From: Chitinophaga polysaccharea
GTDB lineage: Bacteria; Bacteroidota; Bacteroidia; Chitinophagales; Chitinophagaceae
Direction of reading: 5' to 3'
Assembly: GCF_007829335.1 (NCBI RefSeq)
Contig: NZ_VIWO01000005.1
Coordinates: forward strand, 1 to 64,000
Length of the DNA stretch: 64,000 nucleotides
This document shows, piece by piece, positions 7,898-17,100 of the stretch (position 1 is the stretch's first letter; each line of letters opens with the position of its first letter). Under the pieces are notes generated by a model, which was not told the DNA's origin, made no database searches, and worked only from the letters and a program-made list of their open reading frames with translations. Position numbers and translations under genes: made by a program.

Positions 7898-8221
7898 CTA
7901 TAAAACTTGTTTGTACCTGGGATCTCTTAGTTTAAAAGATGGAAAAAATGAAAACGTCATATATAGATCCATGAGTGTTTGCTGGTCAATAGCCTGGAGA
8001 TCAGCAGCCTTTAACTTATCGCCTTCCCCTGCCTTCCAGGCGCTTTCCCAAAACAAAGCCAGGTTCAGGCATGATGCCCTAAGATACACAGTAGCGATAT
8101 CATTCCTAGTATTCCAGATTAACTTTATATATGCCCTGCTGTTAGCCGAGTCTGGCCTCTTTACAGATATGGACCCCGATGGGATCAAAAAAGCATCGAT
8201 AAAGGTCAGGTTTGTGGTAGT
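7898..8221 (-). pseudogene. C-terminal fragment of an unidentified enzyme
   Basis: The frame is open from just after a TAA at 8222-8224 to the stop at 7898, with no ATG start; the only candidate is a TTG at 8188. The 108 codons look protein-like: NLTFIDAFLIPSGS, then KLIWNTRNDIATVYLRASCL and NLALFWESAWKAGEGDKLKA. The helical ending recalls the C-terminus of S1/P1-type nucleases or zinc phospholipases, but I cannot confirm this. Interpreted as a leftover of a longer gene. Confidence 0.45.
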
Positions 8222-8351
8222 TTAAGACATTGCCTATATTTATCTTCATCTGAGAGCTATGTCAAAAACCCATAACCCGAATTATATAACGTAGCTACAG
8301 AATTAGTTTTATTATTCTAAACCCTCATCATCCTTCTAATCTCCCGACGTT

Positions 8352-8950
8352 ATGCAACTTTTACTGTCAGCCCGCCGTTCATCAAAAGAAAGCAAGCGCA
8401 ATAAAGCCGAACTACAACGCCTTAAACATAAGCCACAGATTTTTGGAATCTTACCGGAAAAACAAAAGCAGGTAACAACAAGTACTGAAGGATTAGGTAT
8501 CAGGTTAGGCAACTCGAATGCTACTCATAAAATAATAAATGTCTGCAACTCCTACTGTGACTCCTATGCTAAGGCGCATCCACCCATAGAAGAGCTGTTG
8601 CATACTAACCAGAATGTACAGGTACAAATCATATTTGTTGCCACCACGGAAACAGGCGATAGAAGGACTGCCCCCGTTAGACATCTATTGGCCATTGCTG
8701 ACAAGGGTATAGAATCACTAACCCGCCAGGCACTGGATGACTGGTATTCAGCTGACAAAAGGGATTATGAAGCTTTTACAGCTAAATATCCTATGAATGA
8801 GGAGTTGGAGCAACAAAATACTAAAATAGAAGGAATGCTTGCATGTACAAGCACCTGGATGTTGCTTGTACACCTACATTTTTTGTTAACGGCTATCAAT
8901 TACCAGACATATATAATGTAAGTGATTTAAAATATTTCCTTTCCGCATAG
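8352..8950 (+). pseudogene. Frameshifted thioredoxin-like domain of a VKOR-type RiPP-locus protein
   Basis: The first frame gives a DsbA/thioredoxin-like domain: THKIINVCNSYCDSYAKAHP, then QIIFVATTETGDRRTAPVRH and YEAFTAKYPMNEELEQQNTK. Near 8840-8850 the homology passes to another frame, which ends DVACTPTFFVNGYQLPDIYN and LKYFLSA at 8950. The usual CxxC active site has lost its second Cys (CDSY). In Bacteroidota this domain is the tail of vitamin-K-epoxide-reductase/thioredoxin fusions linked to GG-leader peptides. Only this tail remains, just upstream of such a peptide. Confidence 0.65.
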
Positions 8951-9077
8951 GCAGGCAGAAAGGGAATTGCCTATTATACCCGTGGCTATCGGTTGCAAAC
9001 GATAACCAATTGCTAAGCCTCAATGCTACTGGGCTTTAAATAAGGAGCAGCTATATTCCAAACCTAAATTTTAAATT

Positions 9078-9350
9078 ATGAAAAAGTTAAAATTAAAGAC
9101 CTTGGGACTGGGTATTGACGAAGTTCTTACCCGCGAGCAATTAAAAAATGTTTTAGGAGGTAGTGGCAGCTCCGGTTCTGGAGATAAAATCAATTGCAAT
9201 GTATATGGAACCACAGGTGATGGTACTCCTTACGATTTCACCGGACCTTGCGCGAGTTTAGATCCGGCATCATGTAACAGTTACGCGCAAGCACAGTGTG
9301 ATGCATATATGACCAACCAGGGTGGAACCTGTAACTGGGGCTGTTTCTGA
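9078..9350 (+). CDS. GG-leader RiPP precursor peptide, Cys-rich core
   Basis: A 90-residue peptide with a Bacteroidota natural-product leader, MKKLKLKTLGLGIDEVLTRE then QLKNVLGG (GG at residues 27-28), presumably cut after GG by a C39 peptidase transporter. The core (29-90) is Gly/Ser-rich at first and then has six Cys (NC, GPC, SC, QC, TC, GCF ending), suggesting three disulfides or thioether modification. No transporter, C39 peptidase or modifying enzyme is intact in this window. It may depend on machinery elsewhere. Confidence 0.75.
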   Translation: MKKLKLKTLGLGIDEVLTREQLKNVLGGSGSSGSGDKINCNVYGTTGDGTPYDFTGPCASLDPASCNSYAQAQCDAYMTNQGGTCNWGCF

Positions 9351-9453
9351 TTTTCAGGTATATTATTCCATGGTGTACCTGGGATGTAACATTAGCCCGG
9401 GTACACTATTTTATCACTGAACAGTGTGTCTGTTTTTTTATAATCATTTTCTT

Positions 9454-10917
9454 ATGAGTAATCCTTTTAAAATATTACTACTTCTATTGCTTTCTATCAG
9501 CTGTTATAACCTTGCTAAAGGCACTGTATCATCAAAAAAAGAGCACCAGGAAAATACACCACGGCATGGCGTAGATTCAGTTATAATATTATTTCATCTA
9601 TCTCCAGGAGAAATAGCGCACTTTTTCTATCAGGATGACTATAACGATCTATTTAGGGCTACTCAAAGAACCGATGATTCCGGTTATCTCAGGATGGCAT
9701 TGTATATACCCCATAACTTAGTAATAACGTTTACAAATCTAATGACTGTATATCCGGCACTTGTTATTCCAGGTGACAGCCTGATTGTACGTAAATTATA
9801 TCAAAATGATCAGACCAGTTATGAATTTCAAAGTACTAAACATATTTACGCCAACTTTCTTAACGAATTGGAAAAAAAATATGGATTTTTCTATGGGTCT
9901 TTGCAGCTTTCACCGGATATGAATATTGAATACTATCTTAAAGAGATCAAAAATAGGAATGCTCAGAGATTACAATTGCTAAGAGAATACGGGAGAATAG
10001 ATACTACGGGTAGTAGTCTGGCATCGTATTTACGGAAAGAAATAAGATCAGTATATATAATGGACTTCTGCGCGCCATACTATACGAAGAATTTTAATTA
10101 TCGGGAGAAAGTTCCTCCTGAATACACTAATGAGTTGGGCACTTTACTGAATGAATTGAACTGCGATACATGTGTTACCTCGCCGAAATATCGCTTGGCA
10201 ATAAGAAACTATCTATTGTATCTCACCAGAGATTCATTATCTGGAAATAATGAATTCACTACTATGTTTAGAAATGCATATTCCAGTTTTACGGGAAAAA
10301 GCAGGGATGTTGCGCTTTTCATAACGATGAAAAGCTACCTCGAAAAAGATAATTCTGAGGCGATCAGCCACCTCCCCTATTTTGATACGAAATGCGTGAA
10401 TACTGGATACCGACGCTATATTGATAGCTTAGTAAAAAGAGAAAGCAGGGCATTGGATAGCACTGAAGGCTCAAATTCAATGTTAAGCGACCTGACGGGA
10501 ATAACCATTCCATTTAAGTCCATCATATCAGAACAGAAAGGAAAAATAGTGCTATTGGACTTTTGGGCAAGTTGGTGCGGTCCCTGCCGCGCAGAAACAC
10601 CAGCCATGAAAGCCCTCATTGAAAAATATCAGAAAGAAGATTTGACGGTAATATTTATTTCAATTGACGACAACAAAGATAAATGGGCTACGGCTGTAGA
10701 TCAATTAGGTATTAAAACGGCAGGCAAACATTATCTCCTGGATTCAAAACAGCCATTATGTAGGCTAGTTGGCATTCCTCCCATTCCAAGATATATTTTA
10801 ATTGATCAATCTGGAAGGATTACTGCCTTTAATGCACCAAGACCCAGTGAATCAGAACTAAGTCTGAAAATAGAAAAACTATTACACAATAACAGTATCA
10901 AAATAACAGCGAAATAA
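9454..10917 (+). CDS. TlpA-like thioredoxin-fold lipoprotein
   Basis: I chose the ATG at 9454 rather than an upstream GTG because it gives a clean signal peptide with a lipobox-like LLLSISCYN. That makes 487 residues. The last 140 form a TlpA/AhpC-TSA thioredoxin domain with the active site LLDFWASWCGPCRAETPAMK, then VIFISIDDNKDKWATAVDQL and cis-Pro PPIPRYILID. The long N-terminal part is typical of Bacteroidota periplasmic thiol-disulfide proteins. Placement directly after a six-Cys precursor suggests disulfide handling of that peptide; this is inference. Confidence 0.8.
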   Translation: MSNPFKILLLLLLSISCYNLAKGTVSSKKEHQENTPRHGVDSVIILFHLSPGEIAHFFYQDDYNDLFRATQRTDDSGYLRMALYIPHNLVITFTNLMTVYPALVIPGDSLIVRKLYQNDQTSYEFQSTKHIYANFLNELEKKYGFFYGSLQLSPDMNIEYYLKEIKNRNAQRLQLLREYGRIDTTGSSLASYLRKEIRSVYIMDFCAPYYTKNFNYREKVPPEYTNELGTLLNELNCDTCVTSPKYRLAIRNYLLYLTRDSLSGNNEFTTMFRNAYSSFTGKSRDVALFITMKSYLEKDNSEAISHLPYFDTKCVNTGYRRYIDSLVKRESRALDSTEGSNSMLSDLTGITIPFKSIISEQKGKIVLLDFWASWCGPCRAETPAMKALIEKYQKEDLTVIFISIDDNKDKWATAVDQLGIKTAGKHYLLDSKQPLCRLVGIPPIPRYILIDQSGRITAFNAPRPSESELSLKIEKLLHNNSIKITAK

Positions 10918-11064
10918 ATCAATATATAGCCCTTACCAGGAAATATCACTAACTGATTCAGCATATTTTTCTCTGTTAAACTCGAGTAATATCGAAGAAA
11001 CAATAGCCTTACATGTTCCGTAGCTCAAAAGAAAGAACAGCTATGTTAATCTAAATCTATAAAA

Positions 11065-11121
11065 ATGAAAAAGTTAAAATTATACCCATCTATCATCATT
11101 ATAGTAATTTCTCTGAAATGA
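11065..11121 (+). pseudogene. Aborted GG-leader-like start
   Basis: An 18-residue frame, MKKLKLYPSIIIIVISLK, shares the first six residues of the RiPP leader at 9078 (and the nucleotide context of its start) and then stops. It may be the stump of a second precursor or of an unrelated lipoprotein. Confidence 0.3.
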
Positions 11122-11179
11122 CATTGCTTTCCGGAGTAGCTATTAAGACAGAGGCATCATCGGAAATTACCAATGTAGT

Positions 11180-11320
11180 ATGCCAATATTCACGGACCTA
11201 AGTTTTAAAGAAATAGTATTCAAACATGACTTTTCAGGGTACAGTAATATGTATCGGCTTTTTAATACACAATACAAATTTCCGTTGAGCCATATCTCAA
11301 GGCTGCTTAATTTTATATGA
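11180..11320 (+). pseudogene. C-terminal remnant of an AraC-type regulator
   Basis: A 46-residue frame reads DLSFKEIVFKHDFSGYSNMY then RLFNTQYKFPLSHISRLL, which follows the second HTH of AraC/XylS proteins (EIA..FGFSD.S.F.R.FK..FG.SPS..R). The first HTH and all of the N-terminal domain are absent, and key positions are altered (K-F-P for the usual G-x-x-P turn). Taken as a decayed fragment. Confidence 0.5.
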
Positions 11321-11479
11321 TCAATGAAAATATTCCTCCAAAACAATATTTGTGATATTACAACCCCTTTCCATGATATCAAAGCCAGGATAAGGCATCT
11401 TTTTTTTGAATTATGTGATCGATTAAAACGAATGGTATGAATCAGGGCAAAAGCATATGAACATATCCAAGATATTTTC

Positions 11480-11746
11480 TTACATCACTAATCGGAGGTG
11501 AGCTTGATACGAAAAATCAGTAGTATTAAACAACGCCAGTCTGTTAAAAAGGGGAAGAATTTTCATTTTGTATGATTTCATTTCCTTATCCTGCAATTCA
11601 AAGTTTCCACCATTGGACGGATCTAAATTCTCGTTCAGATATACTAACAGATAAATTCTTTTGTCCAGCTTCATAAAAGAATGTCTATTAAAATCGGCAT
11701 GTATTAAGGAAGCCACCTGGCTGCGGCCATCTATAGGTATTTCCGT
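11480..11746 (-). pseudogene. Fragment of a 2OG-Fe(II) oxygenase
   Basis: The frame is open from after a TAA at 11747-11749 down to 11480 without an ATG. It reads SLIHADFNRH (the HxD iron ligands), LLVYLNENLDPSNGGNFELQ and ILPLFNRLALFNTTDFSYQA, the core of prolyl-4-hydroxylase-like 2OG oxygenases. The distal His of SYHGHP is replaced by Gln, and both ends of the protein are missing. Confidence 0.55.
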
Positions 11747-11934
11747 TTATACTAAACCGAAAGATCAAACCGAAAAGAGCCACAACAAACAAAGCCCTTT
11801 CACTCATTGAATTAAAGAAAAGCCAATTAATCATCGAGAGCCAGGCAGTAGGTGCTGGCTTTATCCCGCCGCATAAATTCAAAGCGAATTTCCTGGATTA
11901 TTATGAGGAATATGTAAAAAAAACACAAGTGTAA
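11743..11934 (+). pseudogene. Remnant of a tyrosine recombinase N-terminus
   Basis: A frame without a start codon reads RATTNKALSLIELKKSQLII, then AVGAGFIPPHKFKANFLDYY and EEYVKKTQV. This resembles the linker and SAM-like domain onset of Bacteroidota integrases. A short further match (RHL) lies in another frame after the stop. The catalytic domain is absent. Confidence 0.4.
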
Positions 11935-12007
11935 AGGCATGACGATCGTCACCTAGATCATTCAGGATTTTGATACCAAACTGACACACCAGCTCACAAA
12001 TATCATA

Positions 12008-15000
12008 TTATCCAATCTCCTCCAGGACCGCCTCTACATTTTCACCAAATCTAAAATCCTTTAATGTAGTATCCAGAGATGTTAGCAGCCTATTTCTAGC
12101 AGTTCTACTTTGCATGTCATTCAGTTTGATAGTATTAAAAGCTGCTACAACAAATTTCACAGCATTCTCCTGTCCTCTAAAAAAGTTCATGTCTTGACCT
12201 TGTCCCAGACTGCGTTCTATACAAAGGTTGAACAATTCAACACATTTAAATGGAGATCTAGCACATTGCTCAGTTAAATAATCAAGGAGATCATTACTAA
12301 ATGTAAAATTAGGCATATCAATAAATTGCCTAATAACATCTTCAATTTCATCAATCGGAATATGATCTATATTAAAAAGACTAATTCTTGCCTCTTCCTT
12401 TTGTACTAATGCAGCTTTATTCATTAAAATCAGTAAAATACGATGTGACTTGTTAGGAAACAAAAGGTAGTTTTCGGTAACATGATACAACATCCTATTT
12501 AACACATCTGGAAATTTGTCAATAAATGTATCTAGTAAGTCCTCTGAATCACTCTCATCATAAAGATAAGCACGATAGAGAATAGGAAATAAATCTTCTT
12601 GTTCGTCTTTACTAATCTCAGCCAATGCTGTAATACTTCCAATTGCTTTCTTTACTTTATCAAACGCATGTGCGCTAATATACGACAATGACCAAAGAGC
12701 AGAAACCTGAACCCTTGCACTTTGTTCTTTGTTAAAATGATCGACGAATACCCTACATGTCCTTTCAAGGTTTAAATTCATTAAATAAGCAAATTTAAAA
12801 TACATGCAAGCACGTTTCCTCTCTCCACCGGTTTCAAGTATTTTCTCAACTATACTGAATAATAGATCTTCATATCTTTTGTCCACTACATGCACTAATG
12901 CTATAATGGCTGCACCAGGAATAGAATTAACCCCCTCCTCCAATAGCTTCATTTTTTGTGACGGCTCAGTATTATAAATATTCCGTGGAGTATCCTCTAT
13001 CTCTCTTTCAGCAAATGAGATCAATAAATTTAGCACCTCAATATCAACAACCTCTCCCGAAATCAAATATCCAGCAACGGTGATTAAAAGCCGCTCCTGC
13101 CCTGATAATTCTTCAGTCCGCTCTTTAACGACCCGCTTAAACAATGGAAGTATGATAGCTCTCTCTACATTCGCCTCAGTTAGTCCCAACAATCCCATAA
13201 TTATATAGTCAATATGAATGCTGTTATCCCCTATACTAGCTGCAATCACTAAAACCACTACATTATTAGGGTTCTCCTTAATGCAATTTCTGAATGCCTG
13301 AGCGTGTTGGTATAGTCCTCCTTTCAAAAAATCGCTCCTTTTATAGTCGGAATGCTCTCTTTCTTTGTTATATCTCTTAAAAGACTTCAACCACTGTTTC
13401 GCCCCCATTTTCTTATAAGCACTTTCCTTCAGTGGATTCCGAACCATTCCTCCATGGGGCAACGGCAAAATGGTGTCAGGATCTACTCCAAATTTTCTGT
13501 TTAGTTCCAAGAAATCTCTTCTTAGCTTCAAATCACTATCAATGACTGCCTGCGGAAATTTTTGCAACAGTGCATGTTTACATTCCCCAAATATCTTGTA
13601 ACGGTGGTTTCTGTCTTTCATTAGCTGTATTTCTTCCTGTACAATGAGATATTTTACAGCATTAATTACATACAGTTGCTCTTGTTCTCCCCACATGGAA
13701 AATGTTAACTGAAGAAGTGCTCTAAATTCACGATCAAAATTCCTTTCAAATCGCAGATTCCTGAAAGCATGAAGATGCCTAAACAACTCGTATATTTCAT
13801 GGTGAAAAACCTGTTCATTAGTGGTAAGGCTGTAGACTAATAATCTCAAGATAAAAGTATGCACAGAGTTCCCAAACCTCTTTAAAAACAAAACAAATTC
13901 GGGAGCACTTCTTCCTGCTGCGGTACGCAAGCAACCTCCAAGAAGCCAATAAATATATTCGATACCTGAACGTTGTTCAGAATTCCAGTTTACTTTATCA
14001 AACTTCCACTCTAGACTAAAAAGTTTAGTATCATTTGGCTTATCTCCCAAATAACTCACAAAAACATCCGTAAGAAAATTTATCATTTTCTCCGGAATCT
14101 TTTCAGATAGTATACTTAGGACCTTTTTCTCGTCCCGGCTAACGGATTCTTGCAATTCGTCATCTAAATCAATTTCCAGCCTAATTCTACTCAGTGCTTG
14201 ATGGGGGGCTGTTTCTGACATCTGCTCTAATATATGCTGATACACAATAGGGTCCTTGTCTTCCAATTCTTTGCACTTTTCTAATAAAATATGTAATCTA
14301 GGGTCTTTCCAGCTATCTATCCTAAAAAGTACTTCCCAAATAAAATAATTGTCATTGACTCTCATTAGAAAATCCCATCCAACAGAATTATCTCGCTCTA
14401 TATGATATCGGATTAAATTAACCACCTGAAACCATTTAAATCGTTCATTTCTCTGCTGAAGCCCTAACGCACGTACATCTATCTTACGCCAAGGCATATC
14501 ATCAGCTATCTCCAGGTACGCCAACAAGTTATTGCGTATCAGAAAAATTAGCCATGGGGTTGATCGACAATGCTTAACCAATAAGATTTCAAGTTCTATG
14601 GATGAGGAGATTGCATTAAGAACTATACGATATTCTTCCTCAAACGGTTCGTCTATATAGGCTAATATAGACATTAGCAAATGCTTAATGTGGAAGCAGA
14701 TCTCATTATCCTCAAAAAGACATTTAATAACATCAAAATAGCTTTTAGGATCGAAGTCGCGTAAATAGCTTAAAATCATCTTTATCGCTGATCGGACATG
14801 TATGGATTGATCTTGTTGTTTAATATATTCGACCAAGTTTTCACCGTCCTCAATAAATCTTTTAGCAAAAACGTAATCATAGAAAGTTTGATGAAAAAAC
14901 TGAACTTGTTGCCTATCTCTAGTAATTAAATGTTCGCTCTCCAAATATAAAACCTCTCTATTATAATCATCTAGCAAATGATCGCCTATGGTTATCTGTT

Positions 15001-16585
15001 GTTTCTCAAACATACATTTCACCATAAAAAATGCCACCTTTTTCACATCTTTTCCAGAAAGGTTTGATAAAGATGATATATTACTCACTTTTTGTTTCCA
15101 AAGGGCTGAATATAAACTCTGTAAACTTGTAAAACCAAAATCTGTTTCACCGGCTGCAACAATCTTCGAAAAGACATTCAAATTATTAGGAATTCGCAAT
15201 AACTCAATCAGCCGACTAGAAACCTGTAACTTTGATACACCTAACCGTTCGAGATGACTCAATACCTGGTCATCGCTTAAACTACGCACATCTATAGTTT
15301 TTGATCCTTTATAATAATTCAAGGATGGATCAAAGTGAAGATCAAATGTTCTGATTGAAATAATGATCCTTATATTTTCATCATGTGTGTAGTTATCGAT
15401 AAGAGACTTAAATGTATTGATGTACTCTCTATTTGAAGACAATGCCTGCGACAACGCATCAATTTGATCAAATATTAAAATAGTTTTGCTATACTGCTGT
15501 TTACATTGCTCTATGAAATCATATACTGGAATAGAGAGACCTATTTTCTGCTGCAAATCGGACATATTTGATGCATATAGCTTATCAGCTTTTAATGCAA
15601 GAGTGGCGATCCCTTCTCTTTCCAATTTATCATATAGATCCTTTAATATCGTTGTTTTTCCTATGCCTGCATTTCCCGCCAAAAGGCAGATATTTAGATC
15701 TCGGCCCTCTTTATCCTTCACCACGTCATTTTTTACCCACATCAACAGTTCTTCGGTTTCGATTCGCTCGATATGGGAATCGGGAATATCTGCGAAGACA
15801 TTCTTTTCAAATCTCAAACTTGAAGATCCTCGCTGTAATTCGGCCTTAAGCTTGTTGTTATCGAGGTTCTTGTTAAAATGTCCATCAAATTTCTCTTCAA
15901 ATCTCTGTATTGCGCTATTATCGGTGACAACTCGAACACTAAAAAAATTTTGAATAATGTCGGAAGAATCGTCATTAGATAACATGACGTCCATGTCTAC
16001 CGGAAATATTTTTCTTATCTTGATCTTCAATAGAATAGCCAATACTTTAGGCCTGACCAGAACTGGATCTAAATGGGAAAGCCGTTTAAAACTATTTATA
16101 TTTTGAGTAATCCAGCTATTCAGATCACTTTCCTCCTCTATCAATTCGCTAAACTGATCTATAAATTCAGTACACTTCTGTACAAAGCCGGTCGAAACGG
16201 CAATATAATAGGTAAAATCATCCAGATCAGAAATTAACTTTTCATCTTGTGTTCGGTGCAAAGCGAACTTAGTAATCTCCAGGCCAAAGTCACTTTTACT
16301 CAGGCTATTTTTGTGCTTTTTGCATTGAATTACCCCTCTATTCCTTCCTTGTTTAAGCAAAACACTGTCTCGCCCTTTTTCTCCAACACCCTGCATTAAT
16401 GATATTGTGTCAAACTCCGGTAGCTCTCCTTTTTCGATACGTCTTTTATACAAGCTATAGACCAATTCTTCGAATCTTCTATCATCAGCTAAGTCATTAT
16501 AGGAAAAAGATTTATTAGCTATTGGCGCTAGCTTTTCAACACTCATATCTGACATGCCCTTATTTGCTTTTTCTCTCTTTGCCAT
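12008..16585 (-). CDS. Avs-like STAND NTPase with Mrr-type N-terminus
   Basis: A 1525-residue protein. Residues about 30-110 look like an Mrr/REase domain (FEELVYSLYKRR, then GEKGRDSVLLKQGRNRGVIQ and CKKHK: the D...Q-x-K catalytic pattern). A STAND NTPase follows with Walker A LLAGNAGIGKTTILKDLYDK (about 305), Walker B TILIFDQIDALSQ (about 370) and sensor RIIISIRTFDLHF. The last 900 residues are helical repeats. Size and order match Avs antiphage proteins, in which the repeats sense a phage protein and the nuclease then cuts DNA. ATG at 16585 chosen over a TTG just upstream. Which phage protein is sensed cannot be told. Confidence 0.8.
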   Translation of the reverse strand: MAKREKANKGMSDMSVEKLAPIANKSFSYNDLADDRRFEELVYSLYKRRIEKGELPEFDTISLMQGVGEKGRDSVLLKQGRNRGVIQCKKHKNSLSKSDFGLEITKFALHRTQDEKLISDLDDFTYYIAVSTGFVQKCTEFIDQFSELIEEESDLNSWITQNINSFKRLSHLDPVLVRPKVLAILLKIKIRKIFPVDMDVMLSNDDSSDIIQNFFSVRVVTDNSAIQRFEEKFDGHFNKNLDNNKLKAELQRGSSSLRFEKNVFADIPDSHIERIETEELLMWVKNDVVKDKEGRDLNICLLAGNAGIGKTTILKDLYDKLEREGIATLALKADKLYASNMSDLQQKIGLSIPVYDFIEQCKQQYSKTILIFDQIDALSQALSSNREYINTFKSLIDNYTHDENIRIIISIRTFDLHFDPSLNYYKGSKTIDVRSLSDDQVLSHLERLGVSKLQVSSRLIELLRIPNNLNVFSKIVAAGETDFGFTSLQSLYSALWKQKVSNISSLSNLSGKDVKKVAFFMVKCMFEKQQITIGDHLLDDYNREVLYLESEHLITRDRQQVQFFHQTFYDYVFAKRFIEDGENLVEYIKQQDQSIHVRSAIKMILSYLRDFDPKSYFDVIKCLFEDNEICFHIKHLLMSILAYIDEPFEEEYRIVLNAISSSIELEILLVKHCRSTPWLIFLIRNNLLAYLEIADDMPWRKIDVRALGLQQRNERFKWFQVVNLIRYHIERDNSVGWDFLMRVNDNYFIWEVLFRIDSWKDPRLHILLEKCKELEDKDPIVYQHILEQMSETAPHQALSRIRLEIDLDDELQESVSRDEKKVLSILSEKIPEKMINFLTDVFVSYLGDKPNDTKLFSLEWKFDKVNWNSEQRSGIEYIYWLLGGCLRTAAGRSAPEFVLFLKRFGNSVHTFILRLLVYSLTTNEQVFHHEIYELFRHLHAFRNLRFERNFDREFRALLQLTFSMWGEQEQLYVINAVKYLIVQEEIQLMKDRNHRYKIFGECKHALLQKFPQAVIDSDLKLRRDFLELNRKFGVDPDTILPLPHGGMVRNPLKESAYKKMGAKQWLKSFKRYNKEREHSDYKRSDFLKGGLYQHAQAFRNCIKENPNNVVVLVIAASIGDNSIHIDYIIMGLLGLTEANVERAIILPLFKRVVKERTEELSGQERLLITVAGYLISGEVVDIEVLNLLISFAEREIEDTPRNIYNTEPSQKMKLLEEGVNSIPGAAIIALVHVVDKRYEDLLFSIVEKILETGGERKRACMYFKFAYLMNLNLERTCRVFVDHFNKEQSARVQVSALWSLSYISAHAFDKVKKAIGSITALAEISKDEQEDLFPILYRAYLYDESDSEDLLDTFIDKFPDVLNRMLYHVTENYLLFPNKSHRILLILMNKAALVQKEEARISLFNIDHIPIDEIEDVIRQFIDMPNFTFSNDLLDYLTEQCARSPFKCVELFNLCIERSLGQGQDMNFFRGQENAVKFVVAAFNTIKLNDMQSRTARNRLLTSLDTTLKDFRFGENVEAVLEEIG

Positions 16586-17100
16586 CAATATTGCAATTTA
16601 AACAACCCCATCCCACGTTCATTTGACTAATGAGAATGTTACAGGATCAACTTTTCTGCTAATCTCAATGTCTGCTCCTAATACTCTATTAAATATTTAA
16701 TGATACAAAATGTATTATTAGTGGCTATACCTTGGGATATATTATATAATTGTGGTTACCAGCATTTAAATTTTTTGGTATCTCGAGTTCAGGTTAAATG
16801 TAACAAAAAAACAAATTTTAGCAAAGGGGCGCCTTGATCTCAAAGCTGCTCTTTTTCCAGTTATCCTTATGTGGTGCCTCTTGAAACGTCTCTATGTATA
16901 GAAAATGTAGTACAACCAAATATATACATGAAAAAGCTGCTTTCTGATTTACTTTGCACTTATTATTCAATTCAATCGAGACTGCTTTTTTGATCTCTTA
17001 ATCTATATTGGAATTCCAGAATAAAATATAACTTCGATCTCGTGATTTAATAGCCCGATTATCGAAACCTGTTCTTAATTAGTACATTATAGCTTAATAT
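16586..17100. other. Divergent intergenic region between two NTPase genes
   Basis: 515 bp, AT-rich, no gene seen. It must contain both promoters. A minus-strand TATATTTG-like element lies at 16917-16924, but without a paired TTTG at the right distance. Confidence 0.5.
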
